From positions 1-64,000 of the forward strand of contig JADKAJ010000006.1 of assembly GCA_016719165.1 (NCBI GenBank): a stretch of 64,000 bases of DNA, in the 5' to 3' direction. The position numbers were made by a program, and so were the translations under genes. The DNA is from Chitinophagaceae bacterium. GTDB taxonomy: Bacteria > Bacteroidota > Bacteroidia > Chitinophagales > Chitinophagaceae. Below, piece by piece: positions 35,692 through 45,190 of this stretch; position 1 is the stretch's first letter; each line of letters opens with the position of its first letter. The notes beneath the pieces are model-generated. The model saw nothing but the letters and a program-made list of their open reading frames with translations. It was not told the DNA's origin and made no database searches.

Positions 35692-38600
35692 TTACAGTAT
35701 CAATGCAATATTTCCATTTAGCCGGATGATATCACCATTATCACAAAAAACTTCTGCCTGGTACACGTATACGTCAGCCTTTGGTTTTTGCCCCTTATAG
35801 GAACCATTCCACCCTGCTGATGCATCATTCACCGGGAAATCTCTTTTCTCAAATACTACTTCTCCCCAACGATTGAAGATGCGTAACATCTTAACTCTTT
35901 CCAGTCCTTTACCTCTTGGATAAAAGACATCATTGCTTCCGTCCCCATTTGGTGAAAATGTATTAGGAATAAACAGGTTACCGTCCTTACAGATAACGAT
36001 AATCTGGATTTTTCCTGTATTACTGCAATTATTATCATCTGTAAAATAAACCTGGTAAGTCGTGTTGAATTTTGGAACTGCATCCGGTGTGGGGCAGTTA
36101 GCACAACTTAGTCCTGCTGATGGAGACCATATCCAGCTTACAGTATTGGGTGAATAGGTCGCAGGAATAGTAACAGGAAACCCGGACTGTATAGTTATTT
36201 GCCCCGGCATAGTTACCACAGGTATTGGATTTACAATAATTGTTTGCCGGGTAGTGTCTTTACAACCGCTGCTATTCGTTGCAATAGCTGTTGCAACAAA
36301 ACTACCTGCTACAGAATAAGTTTGTTGCGGTGGGTTTTGCAAGGTTGATGTATTGCCATTAGGGAATGTCCATTGCCAGCTGACCACAGAAGTATCCGGC
36401 TGTAAGAATATCCCGGAATGCAAAATGGATGAATTGATACAAATAACTGAGTCGCCACTTATATCAATTAATGGGCGCTGTATAACTTTAATGAGTGCCG
36501 GTTTTGTAACTGTATCCCGGCAACCCTGCTGAGTTTGTACCATTAGTTGTACTGTGTATAACCCGGGGCTACTGTATTGATGTACCGGATTTTGTAATGT
36601 AGAAATGTTTCCATCTCCGAAATCCCAATTATACACATCAATGGGGTCATTAAAAGTGGTAGAGTCTAAAAAATTAACAGTACCAAAATCACAGAAGAAA
36701 GTAGTGTCTACTCCAAACTTTGCTACGGCACCTATAATAAAAGCAGTATCAAAACCCTGTAGCGGAATGATGCAGCCAGAGGGGTCCTCTAAAATTACTT
36801 TGGGCAGAAAATTTCCAAAGGTTGAATAAACATGGCTTGCATTGGGTACCGTAGTTATTTGAGTATAACCATCACCAAAATCCCAAAAATAGGATTCCAT
36901 CGGTCCACTAGTCAGAACGTTCAGATCGATGACCAATGGTTTACAACCCTGGACAGGAATATAATTAAGCCTTGATCCCGCCGTATCGTATACTCTTATT
37001 GTTTTTATAATTGAATCCTGGCACCCTCCGGGACTGGTGACAATTAGTTTTACAGGATAAATGCCGGGTATAGAATAATAGTGAACAGGATTGATTAGAG
37101 AAGAGGTACCCTGGCCAGGTCCAAAATCCCATAGTACTGAGTTATAGAATGTTGAAGTATTGGTAAACTGTACTTCAAGCGGCGTACAAGACGAAATAGA
37201 ATCGCTGATATTGAAATCTGGCACGGGAGAGCCTACCCTGATATAGTTTGTTCTTGTTATAGAATCGGCACAACCATATACATCCTGTACCCGGAGTTTT
37301 ACCGTGTAAAGCCCTGCAGCCGTATAACTATGTGTTGGTGAAAGTGTCGCAGATGTATTGCCATCTCCAAAATCCCAGAAACTGTTTAGTCCTGCAGGCG
37401 ATGTGGTATTTGTAAATGTGAGTATAGCGCCGGGGCAGGCTAAAGTGTCAACCACAAAATCCGGAATGGGGTCTGTTGCAGTTACCAGGTTAGCAAGTGT
37501 AATGCTGTCTTTGCAACCACTGGCATCTGTTATAACCAATTTTACAGAATAGGTACCGGTTGTATTGTAAGTGTACTGAAAAGGAGGGGCACTAAAATTC
37601 TGGATATTACCATCACCAAAATGCCATTGCCAATTGGTAATATTATTCTGGCCATCAGTAGTGGAAAGATCATTGAATGTAGCAGTAAGGCCGGTACAAC
37701 CGGCCACATTTGTTCCGCTAAAATTTGCGGTTGGACCATTTACCCGGATATAGTTATTTTTTACAATTGTATTTGTACACCCATTTATATCTGTGATAGT
37801 AAGCGTAACGGTATAAGTGCCCGAGTTAGGATAGGCATTTGAAATAACGGGATTGCTCACTGTTGAGGTTACTCCGTTACCAAAATCCCAAGTGTAAGAA
37901 GTGATATTTAATAAATTAAAACCAGTAGGTGTAAATACGACAGTTCCCGTTTTGCAAATGATGGTTTGATCAGCAGTGAAATCAGCTCTCTCGTCTACCG
38001 CATTAATGGTTTGTATTGTCGTATCTGCGCATCCCCCGTTTGTTACAATTAATTGTACCGGATAAGTTCCCAGTGAAGAGTAAAGATGAACAGGATTCTG
38101 AAGGTTAACTACTGGACTGCCATCCCCAAAATCCCATTCCCAGGTAAGTGGCCCCACGGATTGATCGGTAAAACTAAAGCGGAGCCTGTTTCCACAATCT
38201 GGAGTATAGGTGAACCGGGCAATTGGTGGCAGCACATATATATAATTGGGTATAGTAATAGTATCGGCACATCCATTGTTAAGAGCGATTAGCCGTATCG
38301 TAAAATAACCGGTATCTGTATAATTATGCACCGGATTCTGAAGAGTGGAGGTGCTGCCATCTCCAAAATCCCAGTACCATTCATCTGCAGGTACTGACAG
38401 GTCAGTAAACTGAACCGGTTTTCTTGCACAAACCGGGTTAGGGGTAGCTGAAAAATTGGCTACGGGTTTGCTGCCAACCTGTACGGAAAATGGAATGTTT
38501 AAAGTATCACGGCAACCAGTACTTGTTGTAATAATTAACCTGACGGTATATGTTCCCTGTACGGTATATGTATGGGTAGGGTTTGGCAGGAAGGATGTAC

Positions 38601-40086
38601 CACCGTCGCCAAAATCCCATTCAAAGGAGGTAACAGCATCCAATGCTGAAATGACTGGAACAGGCGAGATGGTAAAGGGGATACAACCTCTTGCAGGTAA
38701 AGCGGGAATACTAATTGCCGCCCTTCGTATCCTTATATAGTCTGTTCTTGTAATAGTATCGGTGCATCCGAATACGTTTGTGGCAATAAGGGTTACTGTA
38801 AAATTGCCGTAATTGGTATATGTATGCAAGGGGTTTTGTTGAGTAGAAGTGTTGCCATCTCCGAAATCCCATTGCCATGCTACTGCACCGCCAGTAGAAA
38901 GATCCTGGAAGTTTACAGTAAGTGGAGGCTCGCATCTGGATGTGACGGGGGCCATGAAATCAGCGACTGGTCTTGGGTTAACAGTAATGTTCTGGTCAAC
39001 AGAATCAATACAGTTACCATACGTATTATATAACCTGACATTGTATACACCCGGCACAGGATAACTATACGTTGTATTTATCCCGCTGGCAGTACCTCCA
39101 TCCCCAAATGTCCAATTTGCATTTACCGGTATAGGAGTGGAAGTGTTGGTGAAGTTTACAATTTCATTTATACAAACACTGGCAGGATATGAAAAAGAAG
39201 TATTATAACCGCCAATTATGATCGGGTTACTTCTGGCAGTATCCTGGCAACCGGCAGAACTGAAGGTTACCAATGTGGCAGTATAAGTTCCGTTTACTGT
39301 ATATGTATGTACCGGGTTTAGCAGGGTGGAGGTATTGCCATCTCCAAAGTCCCATAGATAAGTCAAAGTTGGGGGACCTGTAGAGGTATTGGTAAAAGAG
39401 ATGTTAGCCGGGGCACTGCATACCGTTGGTTGTGTATGTGTAAAGGAAGATCTGACACCTGGAGTGACAGTAATAAAGTTTGGCCGGCTGATAGTACGGG
39501 TGCAACCTTTGTCGTTCGTTACTCTTAGTGTTACTGTATAAGTTCCGGCATTTGTATAGGTTACCGAAGGATTTTGTAAAGAAGATGTTGTACCATTTCC
39601 CAAATCCCAGTCCCAGGTAACATTGGTATTGTTCAAACCTGCTGTGGAGAGATCAGTAAACTGCACTCTTAGCGGGAAACAGCCGCTTGTAATATTAGCA
39701 GAAAAGTTTACGGAGGGAGGTTCATAGACAGTAATATAATCAGTTCGTACAATAGTATTTGTGCCACCGGCATTGCTAACAGTCAGTGTAACTGTATATG
39801 TGCCCGGTGTAAAATAGCTTGCTGTTGGATTTTGAAGGGTAGATGTATTGCCATTTCCAAAATTCCATAGCCAGGAAGTTGGGTTGCCAGCAGATTGATC
39901 CTGAAAATTAACAATGATGGGAGAACAACCAACCTGCTGAGAGGCAGTAAAGTTTGCGACGGGCTGAGTCCGGGCAGCTAAGGCTCCGAAAATGAGAAAC
40001 AAGAAGAAAAAAACTTTCCGGGAATATTGTGATATAGTGGTTTCAACAGGTAGCTGGTTTATATTTCTGGTAGCTTTATTACACAA
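35692..40086 (-). CDS. Giant T9SS type B cell-surface protein with about 15 PKD domains
   Basis: 1464 aa if started at the TTG at 40086; a stop codon lies just upstream, and no ATG lies before the signal peptide (about 24-41, cleavage near ARTQ). I count about 15 PKD-like domains with WDFGDG-type motifs, spaced about 85 residues, covering roughly 45-1300. A type B (CHU_C) sorting domain forms the last 100 residues (NTFSPNGDGSNDVFYPRG, IFNRWGEVVFE). No catalytic domain is present, so it is a stalk or adhesin rather than an enzyme. SprB of Flavobacterium is a distant analogue in design: a long repetitive type B protein that needs SprF. The DNA repeats of the PKD motif are visible on the plus strand as recurring CCATCTCCAAAATCCCA-like strings. 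Confidence 0.9.
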   Translation of the reverse strand: MCNKATRNINQLPVETTISQYSRKVFFFLFLIFGALAARTQPVANFTASQQVGCSPIIVNFQDQSAGNPTSWLWNFGNGNTSTLQNPTASYFTPGTYTVTLTVSNAGGTNTIVRTDYITVYEPPSVNFSANITSGCFPLRVQFTDLSTAGLNNTNVTWDWDLGNGTTSSLQNPSVTYTNAGTYTVTLRVTNDKGCTRTISRPNFITVTPGVRSSFTHTQPTVCSAPANISFTNTSTGPPTLTYLWDFGDGNTSTLLNPVHTYTVNGTYTATLVTFSSAGCQDTARSNPIIIGGYNTSFSYPASVCINEIVNFTNTSTPIPVNANWTFGDGGTASGINTTYSYPVPGVYNVRLYNTYGNCIDSVDQNITVNPRPVADFMAPVTSRCEPPLTVNFQDLSTGGAVAWQWDFGDGNTSTQQNPLHTYTNYGNFTVTLIATNVFGCTDTITRTDYIRIRRAAISIPALPARGCIPFTISPVPVISALDAVTSFEWDFGDGGTSFLPNPTHTYTVQGTYTVRLIITTSTGCRDTLNIPFSVQVGSKPVANFSATPNPVCARKPVQFTDLSVPADEWYWDFGDGSTSTLQNPVHNYTDTGYFTIRLIALNNGCADTITIPNYIYVLPPIARFTYTPDCGNRLRFSFTDQSVGPLTWEWDFGDGSPVVNLQNPVHLYSSLGTYPVQLIVTNGGCADTTIQTINAVDERADFTADQTIICKTGTVVFTPTGFNLLNITSYTWDFGNGVTSTVSNPVISNAYPNSGTYTVTLTITDINGCTNTIVKNNYIRVNGPTANFSGTNVAGCTGLTATFNDLSTTDGQNNITNWQWHFGDGNIQNFSAPPFQYTYNTTGTYSVKLVITDASGCKDSITLANLVTATDPIPDFVVDTLACPGAILTFTNTTSPAGLNSFWDFGDGNTSATLSPTHSYTAAGLYTVKLRVQDVYGCADSITRTNYIRVGSPVPDFNISDSISSCTPLEVQFTNTSTFYNSVLWDFGPGQGTSSLINPVHYYSIPGIYPVKLIVTSPGGCQDSIIKTIRVYDTAGSRLNYIPVQGCKPLVIDLNVLTSGPMESYFWDFGDGYTQITTVPNASHVYSTFGNFLPKVILEDPSGCIIPLQGFDTAFIIGAVAKFGVDTTFFCDFGTVNFLDSTTFNDPIDVYNWDFGDGNISTLQNPVHQYSSPGLYTVQLMVQTQQGCRDTVTKPALIKVIQRPLIDISGDSVICINSSILHSGIFLQPDTSVVSWQWTFPNGNTSTLQNPPQQTYSVAGSFVATAIATNSSGCKDTTRQTIIVNPIPVVTMPGQITIQSGFPVTIPATYSPNTVSWIWSPSAGLSCANCPTPDAVPKFNTTYQVYFTDDNNCSNTGKIQIIVICKDGNLFIPNTFSPNGDGSNDVFYPRGKGLERVKMLRIFNRWGEVVFEKRDFPVNDASAGWNGSYKGQKPKADVYVYQAEVFCDNGDIIRLNGNIALIL

Positions 40087-40245
40087 AAACTATTCCTAAT
40101 AGCTGATATCCTACTTTCTTAAAATCTTTTTTTGGAAAAAAATCACTATTTAAAAAGTGGCATCTCTATTAATAAGACAGGAATCAGGTTAAGATGTTTA
40201 AGACAAAGCCGGTATAAAGGTAGGACAGAAAGTAAACAAGATAGC

Positions 40246-40656
40246 TCACTGTTTTTCCAGACGCATGGTCTTTATATCGGAGCCACTGGTTTGTGTAGCT
40301 TCTACGTAAGTCCAGCTATTCCTGGTAATTAACCAGCTTCCGTTAATCAGGGTCAAAGGATAAGAAGCGGCTGTAAAATTGGCCGAGGTGGTCATTGTGG
40401 TGGCATTACCATCCCAGGTACCTGTTTTTTCAACAGTTCCGCTGTTTATAGCATCAACGGTCCTATTACTGTAGTACTTAAATCTGTAATTTGTAAAATC
40501 AATGGTAATGTTGGTTCCATTAACGGTGAAACTGGTGATGGCCCACTGGCCATCTGTCATTGCCTGAATTACAAGGTCCTGCTGAATTTGCTCAACGGTT
40601 TTTTTGCAACCAGACAGCAGTATGGCAAGCCCAAGTATAAATGTTAGTTTTTTCAT
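40246..40656 (-). CDS. Small lipoprotein, lipocalin-like, function unknown
   Basis: 136 aa from the ATG at 40656; the in-frame extension to 40731 precedes the signal and is not coding-like. Lipobox LLSGC. The mature part is all beta: GQWAITSFTVNGTNITIDF, FKYYSNRTVDA, TGTWDG and SWLITRNSWTYVEA recall the lipocalin-like domains common in Chitinophagaceae lipoproteins. No active site can be seen. A single gene with its own spacers on both sides. Confidence 0.75.
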   Translation of the reverse strand: MKKLTFILGLAILLSGCKKTVEQIQQDLVIQAMTDGQWAITSFTVNGTNITIDFTNYRFKYYSNRTVDAINSGTVEKTGTWDGNATTMTTSANFTAASYPLTLINGSWLITRNSWTYVEATQTSGSDIKTMRLEKQ

Positions 40657-40812
40657 ATTTCCGGTTAAGACAACACAAAATAGACAATATATACAGCTTG
40701 TCCAACAGGTAAATTGCATCCGGGGCACCACATTATACTACTGTTAACGCTTTGTCCTTTTGCACTTTAGCATATTGAAGCTAATTTCACACCTGTAGCG
40801 AAAACAAAATCG

Positions 40813-43263
40813 ATGAAAAGAAGCTTACTGCTGCTAAGTATACTTTGCTTATTCTTAGGTGCTGATGCACAAAAGCCCGAAGAATTACTCGGGCAATTAG
40901 CTAAACAATCACCCATAGAAAAGGCTTATCTGCATTTTGACCGCGACAATTATCTTGCCGGAGAAACAGCCTGGTTTAAAGCCTATTTATATTCCGATTA
41001 TCAACCCGATACAATAAGTTCTGTATTGTATGTAGAATTGCTGAACGAAGCATCGGTGTTGATTAGCCGCAAGGTTCTTCCTGTTTTGCTTGGTTGCACC
41101 AATGGACAAATTGAATTGCCGGACTCTCTGATTACCGGTACTTATTTCATACGGGCTTATTCGCCTACTATGCTTAATAATGGTATTGATTTTATTTATA
41201 AAAAGGACATTTTCATATTTGGAAAAAAAGATAAACAAGCTGTTGCCAACAAGCAGGATGAAAAATCAATTCAACTTGAATTTTTTCCGGAGGGAGGCAA
41301 CCTGGTGGAGGGATTGATGAATACGATCGCCTTTAAGGCAACAGATGAGAAAGGAATACCTGTCGCTGTAAGGGGTACAATCAGTAATAACAAAAATGAA
41401 AAAATCACTTCATTCAGCAGTTATCATGATGGGATGGGTATGTTTGAACTAATACCGCAGGCAGGCCTCAACTATTTTGCTTCATTTGAAGCAGATGTGA
41501 CTGCCAAAAAATATTCTCTGCCCGATATAACTGCCAATGGTGTCACCTTAACTATGATTCCTCATCCACAAGGAATTTTCTTTGAAATAAGGCAACGGGT
41601 TACTGACCCCTCCATGCGGGCCGCTTATATGATTGGACAAATGCAGCACCATGTGGTTTTTCGCCAGGAATTAGCTTCCGGAAAAAATGAAATACAGGGA
41701 GTAGTGAATACAGAAAAACTAAATTCAGGCATTCTTCAAATAACCGTTTTTAATAAAGAAGGTATCCCATTAGCAGAAAGATTATGTTTTGTAAATAATA
41801 AAGAATATATCCAGAAAGCAGATCTGCGTACAGATACGCTGAGTTTTTTGGAGAAGGGAAGAAATCATTTTAAGATAGTCATGAAAGATACTGTGCAGGG
41901 TAATTTGTCTGTTTCCATAACAGATGCTGATTATAGCCTAGCAACATACAGGCGGGAAACTATTTTTTCTAATTTTTTGCTTACGTCAGACCTGCGAGGG
42001 TATATCAATAACCCCGCCTGGTATTTTTCTTCTGATGAAGATTCTGTAAAAACGGCACTCGACCTGGTGATGATGACAAATGGCTGGAGAAGATTTCGCT
42101 GGAATGAACTGGCTCAAAAAGTAAAAAACCCGCTAAATTATTCTGATCCTTCTTATATCACCATTACTGGAAAGGTGACCATGCAGGGAAGTAACAGGCC
42201 ATTTGCCGAAAAACCAATGGTGGCTATTATCTCTGCAGAAGGGATGAGCAGGAACTTTCAGATGATCAATACAGACAAGAACGGGTTTTTTAAGCTTGAC
42301 TCACTTGTCTTTTTTGGCAATGGCAGGATTTTTATTTTGGATATACGGGGCAAAAGAAGCCAGTTTATAGATGTAAAGCTAAGCGGGGATACTGCTGCAA
42401 AAATTTTTTCACTGCCTGTAGGTACAGTGCATTTCCCTGCAAAAGAAAATGTTTCGCCTGCTGAACAAAATAAATTGACTTTTGATTTTGATGCCATACA
42501 AAAAGAAAAAGGAATATTGCTTGAAGATGTGATAATTAATGTAAAAAAGAAATCAGCAACGGATGAGTTAAATGAACGGTATACAAGGGGGCTGTTCAGT
42601 GGGGAAGCAGTACGGACAATTGATATGGTCAATACCAGCGATATAGTGGTTCAAAATAATATTTTTGATTACCTGCAGTCGAGGGTTCCTGGTCTTTCTG
42701 TTGTAGAGCCAGACTATTCCACATCATCTCTCCCCAGCCTGGAGAATCCTTTTGATGATCCCACCGGTTATCGGCTCTATTACAGGCAGGGACCATCTGC
42801 CAGCTCTTTAGGTAACATTCCAATGGTAATTTATCTCGACGAAATTGAAACAAGTTCGGCTGTAGTGGCTACTATTCCTGCTAATCAGATTGCAATGATT
42901 AAAGTCTTCAGTTTCTTTGCTGCTGCTCCGGGGGGTGGTTCCGGGGGTGCATTGGCGATTTATACTAAAAAAGGACAGGATATTAAAAACTCATCAAGGG
43001 GAGATTTAATTAGCTATAAAGGTTTTTCTGTTGTAAAAGAATTTTATGCACCAAACTATAAGGCAGAACCAGAACTGCTGAGTAAAGGTGATTCCCGTAT
43101 CACCCTGGATTGGCGTCCCAATATATTTATCAATAATGTCAACCCCGTAATACCAGTTAGTTTTTATAACAGCGACCGTACTAAAAAATTCAGGGTTGTG
43201 GTGGAGGGAATGACTACGTCAGGTAAAATGATCTCTCTTGAAAAAATTATTGAGGCCAGGTAA
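40813..43263 (+). CDS. Exported protein with MG-like N-terminus and C-terminal TonB plug domain, no barrel
   Basis: An 816-aa protein. Signal peptide (cleavage near ADAQ), then a macroglobulin-like MG domain (AYLHFDRDNYLAGETAWFKA at about 38-57), further beta-sandwich domains, a carboxypeptidase-regulatory-like unit near 455-540, and a TonB-receptor plug-like domain at about 600-720 (VVQNNIFDYLQSRVPGLSV, PMVIYLDEIE, GGSGGALAIYTKKG). No 22-strand barrel follows; only about 90 residues remain. Such proteins are widespread in Bacteroidota and of unknown role. Its stop directly abuts the stop of the convergent DinB-like gene. Confidence 0.82.
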   Translation: MKRSLLLLSILCLFLGADAQKPEELLGQLAKQSPIEKAYLHFDRDNYLAGETAWFKAYLYSDYQPDTISSVLYVELLNEASVLISRKVLPVLLGCTNGQIELPDSLITGTYFIRAYSPTMLNNGIDFIYKKDIFIFGKKDKQAVANKQDEKSIQLEFFPEGGNLVEGLMNTIAFKATDEKGIPVAVRGTISNNKNEKITSFSSYHDGMGMFELIPQAGLNYFASFEADVTAKKYSLPDITANGVTLTMIPHPQGIFFEIRQRVTDPSMRAAYMIGQMQHHVVFRQELASGKNEIQGVVNTEKLNSGILQITVFNKEGIPLAERLCFVNNKEYIQKADLRTDTLSFLEKGRNHFKIVMKDTVQGNLSVSITDADYSLATYRRETIFSNFLLTSDLRGYINNPAWYFSSDEDSVKTALDLVMMTNGWRRFRWNELAQKVKNPLNYSDPSYITITGKVTMQGSNRPFAEKPMVAIISAEGMSRNFQMINTDKNGFFKLDSLVFFGNGRIFILDIRGKRSQFIDVKLSGDTAAKIFSLPVGTVHFPAKENVSPAEQNKLTFDFDAIQKEKGILLEDVIINVKKKSATDELNERYTRGLFSGEAVRTIDMVNTSDIVVQNNIFDYLQSRVPGLSVVEPDYSTSSLPSLENPFDDPTGYRLYYRQGPSASSLGNIPMVIYLDEIETSSAVVATIPANQIAMIKVFSFFAAAPGGGSGGALAIYTKKGQDIKNSSRGDLISYKGFSVVKEFYAPNYKAEPELLSKGDSRITLDWRPNIFINNVNPVIPVSFYNSDRTKKFRVVVEGMTTSGKMISLEKIIEAR

Positions 43264-43887
43264 TTATTTTCGGGGAAATTTTTTCTCAGACTTTATCGCC
43301 TTGATCTGCTCAATGTAACGGTTTGTTTCCGCTGTGATCACCAGGATATATTGGTAGCAATCTATCCAGCCAAAGGATGTTTGCAGCACATGGTTGCGCA
43401 AATCTTCTGTAGATGTTCTCATGTATTTAATACGGTCACTTCGAAGGTCTTTAAAATCAGTAACAGCCGCTGTTATATTATTCCAGGGTGCATTTGCCTG
43501 TTTAAATATGATATCAACCGGGGGACTAAGCTTTCCTTCTTTTACCCTTTCCACTAAATCGTTATCGGTAAAACTTATTATTAATCGTTTCTCAGGATTA
43601 GCGGGACCTTTCACAGCGTTATTTAATATTTCCCACATTGTCTTCTCGGTCTGTGCGGCCTGGAACATACATTTCCTTACAGATAAGCCGGTGGAAGGGG
43701 ATACATAGCTAAGCTGTTTATCGGATAAATCTTTTATTTCATTCAATAAATCTTTTTTGCCTGTCTTCAGTTGCTCTAAAACCACTTTTCTTTCCTGCTG
43801 AGAAACAGAGTTGTTATTGAGAGTTCCTGCTAAACCTGTAACTACCAGCAACGTAATCAGTAAACGGCCATTGGTTCGTTGAAGCAT
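43264..43887 (-). CDS. Exported DinB-fold protein lacking the metal-binding histidines
   Basis: A 207-aa protein. An N-terminal hydrophobic segment at 8-24 looks like a signal peptide or membrane anchor. The rest is the DinB/DUF664-type four-helix bundle, recognised by LSVRKCMFQAAQTEKTMW and FGWIDCYQYILVITAETNRYIEQI. In metal-binding members three His residues stand at the places occupied here by Gln76, Glu187 and Tyr191, so the site is lost. Probably not an active DinB-type enzyme of bacillithiol-type chemistry; role unknown. Confidence 0.78.
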   Translation of the reverse strand: MLQRTNGRLLITLLVVTGLAGTLNNNSVSQQERKVVLEQLKTGKKDLLNEIKDLSDKQLSYVSPSTGLSVRKCMFQAAQTEKTMWEILNNAVKGPANPEKRLIISFTDNDLVERVKEGKLSPPVDIIFKQANAPWNNITAAVTDFKDLRSDRIKYMRTSTEDLRNHVLQTSFGWIDCYQYILVITAETNRYIEQIKAIKSEKKFPRK

Positions 43888-44028
43888 GATGTTGTTTTTT
43901 TAATAATTTCAGGATAAGCAGCAATCGAAAGGGTAGAAATGGTGACTTCAGTTAATAAAGATAAGGGAATTGCTAATAAAGTTATTATGACCTGTTACCA
44001 GATTCATTCAAATACTTAACTTGCTCTT

Positions 44029-45126
44029 ATGAAGATTTCCGCAATCATATCATTTCTTGAAACACTGGCTCATCCCTCTTTGCAGGAGCAGTATGATAAT
44101 GCCGGACTCATTACCGGCGACAGTCAATGGGAATGTACCGGAATTATTTGCTCATTGGATGCTACCGAGGAGGTGGTAAAGGAAGCTATTGGAAAAAAAT
44201 GTAACCTCATTGTAGCTCATCATCCCATCATCTTTGGGGGATTAAAAAAGATAAATGGCAAGAACTATGTTGAGAAAACGGTTATCACTGCTATAAAAAA
44301 TGACATTGCTATCTATGCTATCCATACTAACCTGGATAATGTAAAAGAAGGTGTGAATGGTAAGATAGCTTCGATGCTGGGCTTGCAAAATCTATCTATT
44401 CTTTCCTCAAAAGAAAATTCACTCAGGAAACTCTTCACTTTTGTACCCGTCGATAAGGCTGAACAGGTACGGGATGCTATTTTTGAAGCAGGAGGCGGAC
44501 ATATTGGTAATTATAGTGAATGCAGTTTTACTACTGAAGGAACAGGAACTTTTAAGGCGGGTCAGGGTGCCGATCCTTATACAGGAGAGATCGGGAAAAG
44601 GCATTTTGAAAAGGAAATAAAGATCGAGGTCATTTTTCCGGGATTTTTGGAGCGGAAAATTGTTATGGCAATGAAAGCTGCTCATCCATACGAGGAGGTG
44701 GCTTACGATGTTGTCCTTCTGTCTAATACCCACCAGGGAATTGGGTCCGGAATCCTGGGAGAGCTCCCCGTCTCTCATGATGAGAAACATTTTTTATCTC
44801 TTTTAAAAGAGATTTTTAAGGTCCCAGTTATCCGGCATTCTGCCCTGTTAAATAAGTCCGTTAAGAAAGTAGCCATTTGTGGTGGTGCAGGCAGCTTTTT
44901 GATTTCCAAAGCTTTAGCTTCAGAAGCCGATGCATATGTTACAGCTGATATGAAGTATCATGAATTCTTTGACGCAAATGGCCGGATGCTTATAACAGAT
45001 ATTGGTCATTATGAAAGCGAACAGTTCACAATCAACCTGCTGTACGAAGTTTTAGCCGAAAAATTCCCTACCTTTGCCGTCCTTAAAACAGAGGTGGAAA
45101 CCAACCCTGTCCGGTATTTTTTGTAA
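44029..45126 (+). CDS. Nif3-like dinuclear metal-centre protein (YqfO type)
   Basis: A 365-aa cytoplasmic protein of the long YqfO form: the two Nif3 halves (about 1-125 and 240-365) hold the metal ligands (HHPIIFGG near 65-72 and DIGHYESEQF near 324-333), and between them sits the PII/CutA-like insert (GGGHIGNYSECSFTTEGTGTF). Family members form hexamers; members have been reported as GTP cyclohydrolase type 2 or nucleotide-binding proteins and the role is unsettled. The following zinc-ribbon protein gene is a common neighbour. Confidence 0.92.
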   Translation: MKISAIISFLETLAHPSLQEQYDNAGLITGDSQWECTGIICSLDATEEVVKEAIGKKCNLIVAHHPIIFGGLKKINGKNYVEKTVITAIKNDIAIYAIHTNLDNVKEGVNGKIASMLGLQNLSILSSKENSLRKLFTFVPVDKAEQVRDAIFEAGGGHIGNYSECSFTTEGTGTFKAGQGADPYTGEIGKRHFEKEIKIEVIFPGFLERKIVMAMKAAHPYEEVAYDVVLLSNTHQGIGSGILGELPVSHDEKHFLSLLKEIFKVPVIRHSALLNKSVKKVAICGGAGSFLISKALASEADAYVTADMKYHEFFDANGRMLITDIGHYESEQFTINLLYEVLAEKFPTFAVLKTEVETNPVRYFL

Positions 45127-45190
45127 ATAATTAGAAGAATCGGCAGACTGGCTTACCCTCCAATATCAAACTTCAAACATCAAACCTGAA

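Noticed and set aside
35692..40086. Regularly spaced similar DNA strings that might suggest a CRISPR array or tandem repeat region
   Set aside because: The strings encode the WDFGDG motif of PKD domains inside one open reading frame, spaced about 255 bp; spacing and divergence do not fit CRISPR repeats.
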